A stretch of 64,000 bases of DNA from Ceratorhiza oryzae-sativae (Eukaryota > Basidiomycota > Agaricomycetes > Cantharellales > Ceratobasidiaceae), in NCBI GenBank assembly GCA_030998015.1, contig JARWMV010000250.1, forward strand, positions 682,001 through 746,000, read 5' to 3'. The notes under the pieces are model-generated. The model worked only from the letters and a program-made list of their open reading frames with translations. It searched no databases and was not told the origin of the DNA. The position numbers and the translations under genes are program-made. Shown here one piece after another: positions 23,580 through 35,678 of the stretch (its first letter is position 1; each line of letters begins with the position of its first letter).

Positions 23580-24927
23580 TCAGAGCTCGCTGTAAGGCAG
23601 TTAGCGTTTGCGCGAGAGCCAAAGGATTTCACTCTCACCTAAGAATGCGCTTATACTCCGAGGTAAATTTAGCATAGGTTTCGCCCATACGTGTATCAAT
23701 CGCGGTCAAGATCTTCTTTCCGGTTGTATAATGAAGCTCGCAAACCCATGGAGAAGAATACACCGCGTCTGCGAAGGTCTGGCGATATTGTGGTAGTCGC
23801 GCGAGCTCGGTGACATCTTCCAGAGGCACGACGGAATTAAGGTCCCCGCACCGACCAAAGCTGCTACTCCATATCATGGCAAAGTGCTGTTTGCACATAT
23901 GACAAACCTCTCCCGCGGCAACTGTGGTTAAAGGAGACGCCAACCAATCAAGTGAGAGTTCCGAATGCCTCTTGAGCCTGGTGAAGTTTGCTTGAGCGAC
24001 GTATAACGCCGCACGTTCGTCCCGAGTGAGCTTGTCTTTCCAAACCGACGACTGATGTCCGAGAGATAGAATGAGCGTGAACACACAGCCGAAAAGTTTA
24101 GGAAGCGCGCCCGGGAGGGTTGCGTCCTTGTATAGCTGAACGCAGGTGTTAAGGTTAGCTATGGAGTGGGCCCGAGATGATAGGACGGGATCGGTTGAGG
24201 ATCCGAGTATGAGGCATACAAAGGCGAGCATGTTCCGTGAAACGTCCTGGGTGCCTTTGGGCATATTATTAGCGCAGGAGATTGCTTGGAGCAAAGTATC
24301 CTTTGTCCATGCGTAACCAGCAAGACGCGTCGCAGACTGAAGAACAAGCTCTAGCTGTGAATGCGCCCAGAGCTCCAAGCCCTTCATGCCGAAGTAAACT
24401 GCGAGCAGGTTGATGTCTAGGTATCGCAAGAAAGTATCTTGGGTATGATAGTTGGCGCGGCTGGCGTCCGTCAGAAGAGACATGTAGTCGGGATCAGCTG
24501 GCCTGTCGTCAATGTGTGTTCAGGACTACAGATAGATCCGAGCCAAGCCCACACTTACGTGCCCAGTAGCGCGAAGAGCAAGTTGCGGAACTGCGGTGCT
24601 TTGATGTTGCGTATTTCAATAGGATTTCCGTCACTTGTCCCCTTCCTGTTGTTTCCCGAGAGTTGTTTGCGAATAAACCCAGCGAACTCGGAAGATTTCT
24701 CCGAATGGGATGTCAGAAGCGAGCCTTGTAACTTTAAATAGAAGTTAGTACGCATCAATATCTTTATTCTGACCTCTCACTCTGAATAACACGCCATCTA
24801 TGAGAAACACGTCGCTCCCATCTTCATAGTAGTATCTTGAGTCTCGTGACGCAGACGTGGAGGACGCTTTATTATTGCTGGATGCAGAGACATTCGAACC
24901 AGCTGAGCTAGCAGTTTCGAGCCCCAT
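23580..24927 (-). CDS. BTB/POZ-like domain protein, paralogue of the gene at 11068
   Basis: Minus-strand exons are 24781-24927, 24559-24731 and 23639-24502, plus a probable last exon of only ten bases, 23580-23589. The beta-strand block (SDVFLIDGVLFR) is followed across the first intron by LLTSHSEKSSEFAGFIR, then KAPQFRNLLFALLG, the BTB core. The helical C-terminal part aligns with the other copy (YLDINLLAVYFGM against YLDIAILAHRFCM). Without the last intron the protein stops at 23635, but the GTGAGA donor, CTAAC branch and TTACAG acceptor make the short last exon likely. An N-terminal tail of about 25 Ser/Asn-rich residues precedes the domain. Function as a ubiquitin-ligase adaptor or transcriptional cofactor is possible but not shown. 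Confidence 0.75.
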
Positions 24928-25347
24928 CTGCGTATTTGATTGAACGTTCAATTTCTATGTGTCGATGTGGCTAGCTGAAGTGGATGGGGGGGGCGGGATG
25001 CCAGAGGGAGACGCAACGGATGGAGGATCAATGGAGGGAAAAACAAACCACGTAAATACGTCGCGTGTTGGGGTTCGCGTTAACGCCGGAACCACAGCCT
25101 CATATGGTAACGTAGCAGATATGACACATGGAATGTATGCTTATTTTGACACGACGCGATCAACAGGTATGAGATAATCTATTCGAAATGAGGATATTGA
25201 TACATTTCTTTCGTCTGCTCTGCTACATCAGAAGGAATATTTAGCTTTAAAACAACTGTTTAGGTATCCGAACGTGCTGGTAATGGAAGGGTATAGACTG
25301 AGGTGCATACATGCATCCCCAATTGTCCGGACGAAGTCAACGTTAAA

Positions 25348-25983
25348 TCAAGAAATGTTCGGATAGTGAAGGAAGAAGTGAGCAATCACTGCAATATCCG
25401 TAATCTCAAAGTCCCTGTATTTCTCCCTACGCGAGCCGTGGTACTTGAGAACGACCACATTCCCGGCCCATGGATGAGCTGCACCTCCCCGAGTCAATGT
25501 GTGAATCGACTCGTTCTTGATGCTCCCATCATTCAAAAATGTGTGCCGGAAGAAAACATGGAAGGGGAATCGCAGGGCACTCCCACCAAATCCTGTAAAG
25601 TTCACGACGCTAGCCGGAACCGCCCCAAGTGCCAGATTACGGTCAAAGTCAGGGGACCACTGCATGGAGCCGTCGAGCTCGGGTCGGGCGTCTACTTTGA
25701 CGGTCGCTATATACGGTTTGGACGAGTTGGCTGGCAGCACCAGAGCTTGGACGTTGGTTGTGCTTTCAATTGGAGAGAATTTGGGAATACCGCTAGCCGG
25801 AGGAGTGCATGATGCATGATGAATCGGCCATGCAGCACTTTGGCAGGCCTTCGAGCAGTACCACACCGAGTAACATCTATTATCGCAGTTCAGAATACGC
25901 ATACAACCGAAGTGAATAACCTACCCTGTGCATTGAAAGAAAGAGTCCTTTTGGCAGACTTGGCAGCGAGCGGTTGGAGACAT
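25348..25983 (-). CDS. MYND-type zinc-finger protein
   Basis: Exon 1 is 25925-25983 and exon 2 is 25348-25876, joined by a 48-bp intron (GTAGGT donor) and giving 195 residues. The N-terminus has the full MYND ligand pattern: CQVC, then CTGC, YCSKACQ, and the final H and C in AWPIHHASC. MYND fingers bind proline-rich partners and often recruit chromatin or signalling factors. The remaining ~150 residues contain no recognised domain; there is no SET domain, so it is not a SMYD methyltransferase. The start chosen is the only Met that places the first two cysteines in frame. The gene is divergent from the sequence downstream of 26000. Confidence 0.8.
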
Positions 25984-27560
25984 GTTAGGTTAATGTAATT
26001 ATGGGCTAGTTAACTCGGGACAGTTGTCTTGTGCTTGAGAGCAGATTAGTAGGTAGGTATAAAGCAAAGAGCTCATTCAAGTGTGATGAACAGGCTTTCG
26101 GTGCCTGTGTCTTTATATCGATCACCATAGGCACGGGCTCAAAGGCCGCGATTGCGTTTGACGCCGATGTCGTCGCATGGTTGAGGACAAGCCGAGCCAA
26201 GCTGCAATGATCGTATGTCAGTCTGAGTTTGTTCAGAAGAAGAGGAAGCTAATGGAAAGGCGAGAATCGAATAATCGTCTGGCGGAATGAAAATCGGTGG
26301 CAAAGAGTGCACACAGCATTCACATTGGTTTGCCCTCCTGTTGACATTCTCATGCACGGGCGGGCTCAGTTTACCTCTAGTATACAAAAGGTGGTCATGA
26401 AATTCCCGCACAGCCACGGGATCCATTCCCCAGACATTCTACACGGAACTCCGAACAGACTCACTTTCCTTTGTCGGCATTCACTCCTTTGTGTCGGTCA
26501 CGTGACACAATCTTTTTGGTACTTTGAGCACAGCTTGCGCTGGCGAGTATGATGCCAACAGTTAGAGAGATCCCATGTAGTCCTAAAACGCCCAAGTTTC
26601 TAGAAATCAATATTCTGCCCCGAGGATCAGAAACCAACACGCGGACATGTCGCCGTTCCTCATATTGTTGCATCCTGCACCCAGCTTTAACACTATCTCG
26701 AGGAGGACAATGCAAGTCTCTCTACATGGAACGTGCTTTGAATCGGGATACGCATAGCTTTGGCTCATCGGCCTTCGGTCTGCCAATTCCTAAGTTTGTT
26801 GGAAGCCGCATACAGCTGGCTAAAATGGGCTATAGTGCCCGACAGCATAATAAACTTATGGCTGATTCGGTCACAACCAAACTCTCATGCCTTAAATTTG
26901 TTGAATCGGCGGTACAGACTAATCAAGCGAAAAACTAACGGTAATTGGCACGGAAAAAGGGGTGCTCTTCCGGATATTCTGCGACTACCTCATCGGCGGA
27001 CGGCTGTTATCCAGATGGCCTTTTCGTTCGATAAATTAATCTATGAATCGATCTATCCTACGGATACGATCCGAACAGACTGGCCCCTCTGCCTCGAAGC
27101 ATTGACCAGAGCTACCTGGGTTGTTAAACTAATATAGAACCCATAACTAATATTGTAACGATTAGAAGTTGAACTATCTTTTTTAAGACGTGACTTCGGT
27201 GCTGCGCTGTTTCGCGTCGAAATTAGGAGCTGGGGGGAGAGGTATTGCGCGCTACAAATTTATTTATTCTAAGCTCTAAAGATTTGCCTCCACTGCTTGA
27301 TATAAAAAAACGATTGAATAATATAGGTCGAGTCGTCCCATCAGGTATCATGAATTCTCCAAGGAATGTATCAAAAGCTAGTTCCGGGATCCAACTTGGT
27401 CACTGTCCCTGTGAATGTCAATTAATTCTTGTCTAAGATTGTCCCCTGAATCCTGACTACAAGCTCAAGAGACGGTTACAATAGTGGTGGGATAGCCGCG
27501 TTGCTGCCACGTTATGTTACGTTACGGGTGTAACGCCAGCAAGTCTCCCAAACAACAACC
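25984..27560. other. Mostly non-coding; weak coding-like signal on the minus strand
   Basis: On the minus strand, 26139-26426 and 26006-26200 might be two exons of a small gene (start near 26426; a CECC motif in the first). No family is recognised and the junction is uncertain. The rest (26700-27550) is AT-rich with only random ORFs. The promoter of EMC4 must lie just before 27561. Confidence 0.35.
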
Positions 27561-28283
27561 ATGAGCACACTCGCCTAGACTATGCTTCGATCAACACTAA
27601 TAAGTAATATCCATTCCAAGAACTAATCTATGCATTTCTAACTGTTTTTTTTATTGATGGTTCAGATGGCGCAATTTGCCAAAACCACCCGGTTTCGCAG
27701 AAGTGGCGGCAAGTAACACGTCTTCCTCCTGACGCGTCCGTTGACCCGCCGTACAGAAAGGAAGTGTCAATGCACCAGCTCAGGCCAAGTCAAAGGAAGA
27801 ATCTTACGAAGCTCTCAAGGACAAGCGAGCATGGGATATGGCGATTTCACCTGCAAAGTCTCTGCCGATGAATGCATTCATGTTGTACATGAGCGGGAAT
27901 GGCGTGCAAATATTCAGTATTGGCATTCTGGTCATGCTTTTGCTCAATCCCATCAAGGCTATTGCCAATATAAACCAAAGTGAGTGTTACTCTCCCGACA
28001 GTTCTATACGTGTAGTAACAGAAGCCAGCATTCGCATCTTTTGCGCCCAAAAACTCGGATCCAAGTGCGTTCACCACTCTCAGCCTACAAAAACTAGCCT
28101 TTATCGGATGCAACATTCTCACGATGGCTCTGGGAATCTATAAATGTCGGTCTATGGGTCTCATTCCTACTGGTACCGGTGATTGGCTAGCGTTTGAGAC
28201 GCGAGGAACGGTATGTGCCAGCAGTTTTTGTACTTGCTTATTCTAACGCGCGCTGCTAGGCTCCCGAGACACTTCTTTACTAG
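27561..28283 (+). CDS. EMC4: ER membrane complex subunit 4 (EMC4/TMEM85), one base apparently missing in exon 1
   Basis: EMC4 is a two-helix subunit of the ER membrane complex, which inserts tail-anchored and multi-pass proteins. Exons 27561-27603, 27666-27712, 27761-27979, 28029-28210 and 28260-28283 carry the family hallmarks KRAWDMAISPAKSLPMN, AFMLYMSGNGVQIFSI, LLNPIKAI, then the second helix FIGCNILTMALGIYKC and SMGLIPTGTGDWLAF. Exon 1 opens with ATG at 27561 but reaches a stop after five codons. One extra base in the CC at 27574-27575 would restore a frame that runs through all splice junctions. The acceptor for exon 3 could be 27757 or 27761, and only the latter keeps frame. Identity is secure; integrity of the 5' end is in doubt. 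Confidence 0.85.
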
Positions 28284-28988
28284 TTATCTGGTCTCACCGT
28301 TTCCCTTGGTGTCTACGATCCTATTTCTCGCATCTCACAGATCGCTAGTTAATTGACCGGTTCCTCCTCCCCCAACCGAACATACATTCATTGCCAACGT
28401 GTGCCACCCGAGATGTGCAAAGCATCGGACTCGGCCCCTATCCTCTCTGCTGTAAACAAACCCTAACTGTCCCCAAGAATCTATAACTTATTACTGTGTC
28501 CTCAACACTTACCTATGCTTTATGTTATCACCGGGCTGGCTGCCTCTGCACCCGGCGTTGTTCGCTAAACGGCACGGTACACTGAGTTCTGTCTCCCTAA
28601 AGCCCGCTGCCCTCCACCCGCCCATGATAATCTATCCATGATGCTATACTACTGTTGTATCCTTAATTGACTAAGTATTCCGCCCTCGTGGATACTCGTC
28701 ACTTACCATATCTGAGTAAGAATGAATTATATTAGACTAGTAGTACGGTTGGAGCAGGCCGAATTATCTTCAGGTTCTTAAGTTAATTTGAGGCTATTCG
28801 TCAATACTGAAGGCGCATAGGCACCGGATCAGGCCTAGTGTATAATATTCATGTGTCGCAATGATGGCCAGGTGACTCTCCCTCTAGTTTGGTTCAGCTC
28901 ATGATGCCAGGGTCCACATGGAAGTTTGAGAGGGCAAAGCTGATATAAACAACAAACGAACCGCTACATGATCTCCAATACAAACGAA
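28284..28988. other. Intergenic region
   Basis: Spacer between EMC4 and the convergent DUF6533 gene. No ORF, RNA gene or repeat was recognised. Confidence 0.45.
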
Positions 28989-30753
28989 TCAATGAATGTC
29001 GACGGGACCGCCTCTCGTCTCCTCCACGAAATGTCTTCTGGTAGCCCTTCTGACCGGCTCCATTTCTATATCTTCGTCGGGCTCTACGACTTCAATATCT
29101 GGAACCACTTGTCTCCTTTTCCCAGCTCTCCGCGCCTCAGCCCACCCCTCATCCTTCACTTCGTCTTCCCCGGGCCATTCCAGGACGTCCGTCAGTCTGC
29201 TCGAATGTGTGTAGCCCGTCGTTGTCGTCTGAGTCGATTTGTGGGGTACGCTATCGAAATCCGACCGAGGTGCAAACTGCATATTGGTCAGCCCTCTGAC
29301 ATTAGTTTCAGCCTGCCATTGTGAGTGGGAAGTGACATCGCGGAGGTTGAGTAGGAGGCGCGAAATCAAAAGTGTTACAAGGCACCAGATGAAGCTAAGG
29401 GTCGGATCAGCTGATGGGGTGGGTTCTGCGCAAGGAAGCTACTTACTACAGCCCTAAGTAGATTAGAGACGGCGGAGCAACAATCCAAAGAGCCAAATTA
29501 AGAATACGGATAACTTTTCCCGGGTAAGATTAGGTTATCAAAGCTGAGGATCCTGGATATTCCGGGTGTACGCACCAACAATTATCTATCAAAATACTCC
29601 AATAAATCAAGTTGGCAGACAACAAGGCGAGTCAGCTTACTAGGAAATACAGAAATCCATCCCGGTATAAGGTGTGTAGGAGTGGGGTGTGCAGTTGTTG
29701 TGCCTTGGCATGTTCCAGGCACTTGTGCAACGTCATGCCGAATATTACAATTTCGAATCCCAGCTATCCACGAGGATTAGAGCTACGCTGGCTAATATAT
29801 GTCAAACTCACGGGTGCAGCCCAAACAGCTTGCAGCGTCACTGGCTTTTCAGCAACCGAACAGATTCCCGCGAGGTGAGAATAAGTAAGTTGGGGAATCA
29901 TATGCACCAATGCCATGGTTGCCGTCGAGAGGATAGAGGCATATGTTAAAACGTAGAATATGACGAGAAGTAAAAGAATTTTGCGCGAACGCCCATACAG
30001 AGCATGTACTCGCAGCAGCAATATAACTAGCCAAGTGCGCACATATTAGAAAAATATCAGAACGCAATGCGACGTGCCACCTACGATTTGAGATACCGAG
30101 ACTCGCGATTTCTGCGTAGCCTTCTATCGGCACCCACTTCTTGCAACTACGAAATTATGAGCGGAGCCATTTCCGACATTACACGAAAATACCAACAACT
30201 TCAATTACTGTCAGTGCAACACTTGCAGCCACTTACAGTAAGACTCACTGAATCTGAAGGGGAAGTGGCTGAAAAGTCGCTCATCGCTACACGACCAACG
30301 AGTTAGTCTTTGGGTTCAATGTGACGTAGTGCTGGATTGGACCTACCCCAGCTATTGATTGTCAAGAATACAGGCACAGCGTATCGGTTCTAAACAACAA
30401 GTGAGTGATAGATCGGTACAAATAATCAGGAGGCCCACGATCAGGAACAATATCTTGACTAGTGACCATCCTGTTGGCCAAATAAGCCTAACTTCCTCTG
30501 GGAGTGTGAGAAAGTAGTCGTATAATAACAGGACGTAACCTATGTTACAAGAGATCATTGAGTATGGCTTGCGCTTTCCGACCATAGCACACATGCCTGC
30601 CGCTGATAATCAAAACAGGTTTCAAGTAAGTCTGTGAAGTATATAGTAGCTATTTTAGCTGTTACCTGACAAGTATCTCGATGCACGAACATGAAGCAAG
30701 TCGAGTTCAATTTCATGAAGATCGGGAGCCAGACGTGCGACAAGCATCAACAT
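28989..30753 (-). CDS. DUF6533-family multi-pass membrane protein
   Basis: Minus-strand gene of about nine small exons. The start at 30753 leads to RASRYLS, then the family signature LYDYFLTLPEEVRLIW (about 30470-30545), VKILFLINRYAVPVFL and CKKWVPIEGYAEI. The helix RVHALYGRSRKILLLLV follows (29970-30020), then FEIVIFGMTLHKCLEHA (about 29710-29760), a helix around ILNLALWIVAPPSLIYLGL (about 29460-29520), and the closing LLISRLLLNLRD in the last exon, which ends at 28989 after an acidic, Arg-containing tail. Seven or so membrane segments are expected. The family is expanded in Agaricomycetes; its function is not established, although its topology resembles receptors. Exact boundaries of several exons are approximate, but the order of conserved blocks is complete. 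Confidence 0.75.
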
Positions 30754-33700
30754 CGCTGTGTTTGCCCACAAAGGGCGTACTTCGAGTGTAAACTGGTTTA
30801 TGGGCGGGGGAGAGAATGGTAGAGTTGGCCGCGAGGGAGTCGGAAGCCATCGCTTGGGGTGGGTATCAACAACGCAAAATAGGAAGTAGGTCCGCCAAGG
30901 ATTGGGTAAGTGACTTTTCGTCTTCTGCGAGGCCGAGGCAGGGGTTATCGCTTCAAATTTCATCTGAAAACAGTCTGAGAGTTCGCGGGTGCGCGTAAAT
31001 TTAGGGACGCTTGAATCCATTGGCTGCGTTGCCGGGGGAATCAAAGACCATGTGCTACAACTGTCAGCCTCGGATGATGGCCCATGAATTATGATAAGAA
31101 GATTCAAGTCGAAAACGGCCTTGTATATTCTAAATTCGATCCTTCAAAAACCATTGTCAGGCCAAGATGCACGAGCTCAGTAGTTCAAACGATGAGCGCC
31201 GCTCACCGGAGCAAATTTGATCCGAAAAGGTTCGGTGATGAGTTCTGGCGAGTAACGTTGACGTAACGACCCGCCGGGTATCGGAGGACGCAAATGTATT
31301 TCATGTAATAATAAAAAAGAACATCCCGCATACATCGAAGAAGATTTCGCGATGATATTGATGGTGTAACAAAGCGGAAGATGTCTGAATACAATCGTAT
31401 AACGGAACTTGAGACGGGCGACCGCAGATGAAGAGAACGGTTCCCGCCAGCACGGTAGCCATCTGGCTTATCCGTGCCACATTCACCCGCGCCATGTTGG
31501 CTTTGGGTCTTGCCGCCATCTGTCCCCGCTTGGAAACTGTTTTTTGTGGAAATTCACGAGGGGCGGATCGCGGCTATGCTGGGTAAATAAACCTATTTTT
31601 AGAGTAAATCTCAGAGCAATTACCTCTGGTATGGGGACACCAACATGGCTAGGAATTTCCTGACTTCAGCTAAACTTGATCGAAGGTGAAATTGGGCGCA
31701 ATATTCAGTTAACCACATTGGCACTCAGTCGGAAATCAGCTGTCGTGTACAAAATCCGAGCTTTTGGTCAGGAATGTGGTTTTTTCTCAACAGAATGTGG
31801 AATTTGTCATAAAATGGGCGTACAGTGCCCGCCTACACAAGCTGTCGATTTTGGGGCAATTCTTGTTAAAATGGTCTGGATGGTTCGCTTCGCGAATCTG
31901 TGCCGCTGAAGTAATCGGCTAATTTATGCGAATTTGTGCAAGATAGGTATATTCAGTTTCGCACACAAAGAGGTGACCTCGCCCTTAAGTAGCTAGGCAA
32001 TTCTGCAGCATGATACGAATTTTGGGAAACGCTCAACTCAGTCCAGAAGTGGTTTCTCTACTATAAAAAAGCTCGAGCTATATCATGAGGAAAACGCCAT
32101 GTAATAGCCTGGCCAGACTAGGCCAGTACGACAAATAGAAATGCGAGGGAATGGATATATCCATAATCATCCCCTTGACTTCAGAAACGTTTGCCATCCC
32201 TAGCCTAACGACCAAGAAGAGTAGCATAGCCCCCGAGGCTATCATCAGCTTCAGAGGGACCGTCTAATCCACCAGGCAAGTTTCGTCCATCAAGCACTTG
32301 TACGTCTGGTTCAGCGAAAGGTTTCCATAGGCCACCAAGGCGAGTGCTCAGAAATAACGCAGCCATCGAAATTTGAGTCTTGAGGTAAGGACGGGCTGAC
32401 AGGGCGAGCGGGTGTGTCGGTGTAAGTACCCAGGTGGAGGCCAGCCAACTACATATTCAATATAGCCCGACAGGTTCGCATACTCTTCAGCTCGTTGTAG
32501 GTCCATCATAATTTCAATGTTTACCCTTTCCAGTGGTTTCGCAGATGAAGCGAAACGGGTGAATGCCAGAAAGCACTAGGCATCCGTCGGCTAGTACAGG
32601 AGGGCGGGCAAACCCACCAGATGGAAGACTATCGCCAATAAGTATGGTATGGTGCTCGTGGATCCCCTGTGCGACATCCAACAGAAGGAGTATCTGTATC
32701 CATCGTTTATAGTCAGGTGAGGAAACATACCCTTTCGTACATGATTCGAGCGGGTTTGGCATCGTCAAGAAGAGTCAAGTAGATGATCTCGTCAAACATG
32801 TTTATGGAGGGGACTAGAACTAGGTCACCCTTGTCGGGGCTGGTGTGGGCGCGGTTTCATCGACTCGAGTAAGATCAACGTCAGCTTCTATCACTCAGTT
32901 GAGTGCTTATATTATGATTCGCACTCGCAGTCCACCGTGTTTCTGCTGACATCTGCTATCAGCGTAGCTGCATATAGGCCTAGCACGCGTTCTATTTGAG
33001 GAATCTATGCAAAAATAGAATCAACTGATTAAAAATTTTATTGGACCATACTTACATGCTCTGGGCATTTTTCTGAACGAAAGACTCGACACCGCTCAGT
33101 CGTTCAGTGATATTCAAGGGGGCATTGACTAACCACAGATCGAGACCTGCCACCTAACATGCCCCCCGGGAGTACGGGAACACAGAATATCCAGATGAAC
33201 CAGCTAGAGAGGGCACGTGGTAACTTGTCCTCAGCGCCAACGTCCGAAGACTGGGCCTTGGGCCACAGTCTATTTGTGTTTATTGTCCCCCACCCGAACA
33301 ATCAGGCTTTTGAAACGTTCATGAGCGTCAGACGCAAGGATGGAAGTATAGGCTAGCCTTTAGATTTCTAACGTGGAATGCGTAAATGGATTAACTTGCA
33401 CATCGCGTTCCCTGGGCGTACAGCCATGTGATGCTATGGAATGCTATACATAATCGAGACCCATAGCGCAAAGTGCAAATGGTAATCTGCAACTTAGGGA
33501 CTCCAGGGCACTGATCGAGTAATTATTCGGGCTCTCGGAGCACGATACCATCTCGTCAAATGCCACCTCAAGCTGTCTGGTATGCACTCCCGCATACATT
33601 GAGTACTCTTGGCTGGGGGATTGCATAGCTGGAAGAACCAATATGTTATGGCTCTCAAGTGAAGCACCATGCCAAATTACGAGATGCAAGGTAGGCTTGC

Positions 33701-34524
33701 GTATTGGCGGGCCATAAAACATAAATCCATAGGTTCAAGTGACAACCATGGGTGAGAGTTGACCGGAACCAATCCGGTTCCTACCCACTTTCGGCGAGTA
33801 ACGTAACAATTGGCGACAACACGGAAGAGCATAAGCAAATGTATTTCATCAGAAGGACGAGCATACAGCATATAGGTGCAGGTAGCGAAAGGAACTTCAT
33901 GAATCAGTTGATGATGCCACACAGCAAATACACTTGGGATACAATCTCGTACATGGCACGACAAAACTTGGAACGGAGACAACCACGAACGAAGAGAGCG
34001 AACTGCCTAGACCGGGTGAAGTCACAAATGCAACGGAACAGGGGACGGAGCAAATCTACTACAACGCCCAATGCTCTTATGTCAACACCCGGTCGGCTGT
34101 TCGTGAATCGTCATCCCAGACAGCACGCTGGCAAACGAAGCGAAGCCAATTCGGCTATGTACGTTAAATGAAAAGTCGGCACGTGGCAAACATAGCAAGG
34201 TGCTGAATGAGGGTTAGATACAACAAGATCGGCAAGCCTATACAATAGCTTGATATTAAATAGGCTCTCGAACAGGAAGGGCGGCGTCGGGGTTCTTTCA
34301 TAGCGGCGAGCCAAGCGCAACGGCCAGCATCGCATCACCTATATCCTGCCGCCGCCATGAAGACCCGAGTAGACCTGCAAGTTCGAGAGAATAAACAACC
34401 ACCAGGGCAATCAAGGTCCGCCGAGGGAAAAGCATATAAGAAATGCATGCTTGGCGTAATAACGCGCGCCAATTTTGATGGAACAGTCCTAGTCGGATAA
34501 ATATGATGCGTCTAATTGCTGGCG
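30754..34524. other. Gene-poor decayed stretch
   Basis: Only short, overlapping ORFs on both strands. Fragments on the minus strand at 32514-32768, 33444-33722 and 33677-33982 have coding-like composition, but they carry no motif I can assign and do not join cleanly. The sequence may contain the wreck of one or two genes or a fast-evolving gene. No LTR, inverted repeat or RNA gene was seen. Confidence 0.4.
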
Positions 34525-35678
34525 CTAAAAGCTCGGGTTCGTCGCCTCGGGCTTCGGCGAAGTCGCATTCGACGATGGGACGGCGGGTTGCGATGATGGA
34601 TTCTGCGCAGCACCTCGACGTTCGGCTGCACTAAGCATCAAGGCTTCGTTAACTCTGGATCAAACACATGTTAGTCTCGTGTTCAGCCTCGAGGCAAGAT
34701 TTTACGCACTGCCTTAGCCTCGCGACCTCGATGTCGGACTGTGTCAAGTTGGTTTGCAGCTGGTGCTGCATCATTTCAAGATATTTTATGTGACTTGTCG
34801 CTAGCAAAATCAAATTAGTGGACGCCGACACTGGGGAATAGCACGACGAAAGCTCACCCCTGTCCAGCAGAGAGACCTTGCTCGATTTTTGGTTCGACAC
34901 TGGGAGAACATCCTTCAAACGCCTATAGCCGTCTCGCAATTCGTCGCGGCGGCGCTGTTCGGACTCAATCCTCTGTTTACGGATCTCCTCGCGGCGACGT
35001 TGAACGACACTAATACGACGCGAAGTATTTAGCTATGATAACACGAGTTGCAAAAGGGCGACCTACACTTCTTGAGGGGCACCGTTGGGGCGGAATGCTT
35101 CACCATCACTGTCAAAATCGTCGTCATCGTCATCCCGTGAATCACGTCGGCGGTGTCGGCCTCCTGCGGCCATTACAGTAGAGCTTGTAGAGTTAGGGGG
35201 ATAGCGCAGACCATGGCGCTGGACGAGACTGCCCCCGTTTCGGGAAGCAGCAGAGCTGGACGAGGTGTTCGAGTCGCTGGTAGACTGACGACCGCGCCGC
35301 ATTGGGCCATATGCAGTATAGCCGCCTCCACTCGGGATATTCTCTCCAGGTACGTCAGATCCCGAAGCGGCGGTGAGTGGTGGAGAGACGGTTTGAGCCG
35401 ACGTGAAGGCCCGAGGGGATGTAACGCGAGTCGCTGCAAAGGTCGGTTGGTTCATGTGATACCCGGGCATGTTCCCAGACAACGCGAGAGGATTGAACCC
35501 CGGTGATCCACCTGTCAGGGGGAGTTTAGTGGGCGGTGTTAAATCAGTAGAAGAGGGAGGCAGGCATACTGTTCATCATATCATATCCATTAGGATACGA
35601 CATATAGTTGCCCTCCGTGTTGGACCCCATGAACGGATAGTCAGATGAAGTAAATTGCGGGCTTCCGTTTGTCTCCAT
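34525..35678 (-). CDS. Basic helix-loop-helix transcription factor
   Basis: Minus-strand exons are 35570-35678, 35067-35511, 34858-35009 and 34706-34800, plus a last exon ending at 34525. Residues 1-185 are Ser/Gly/Pro-rich with a basic-acidic patch (RHRRRDSRDDDDDDFDSD). The bHLH begins in exon 3: basic region and helix 1 RKQRIESEQRRRDELRDGYR, then the loop, then helix 2 SSKVSLLDRATSHIKYLE across the exon 3-4 junction. The Glu and Arg spacing of the basic region fits E-box binding (CANNTG). A heptad-like run (LQTNLTQSDIEVARLR) follows and may extend the dimer interface. At the final junction, standard splicing gives an early stop, whereas another frame continues to 34525 (NEALMLSAAERRG), so the last splice or base is uncertain. 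The target genes are unknown. Confidence 0.8.

Noticed and set aside
24885..24930. tRNA-like D-arm (TAGCTCAGCTGGTT on the minus strand)
   Set aside because: It lies inside the first exon of the BTB gene and no acceptor stem, anticodon stem or T-arm can be paired around it.
32514..32768. Possible protein-kinase-like fragment (LLLLDVAQGIHEHH, then IGD)
   Set aside because: Only a faint echo of a kinase catalytic region; the HRD and DFG motifs are absent and no flanking kinase blocks are seen.
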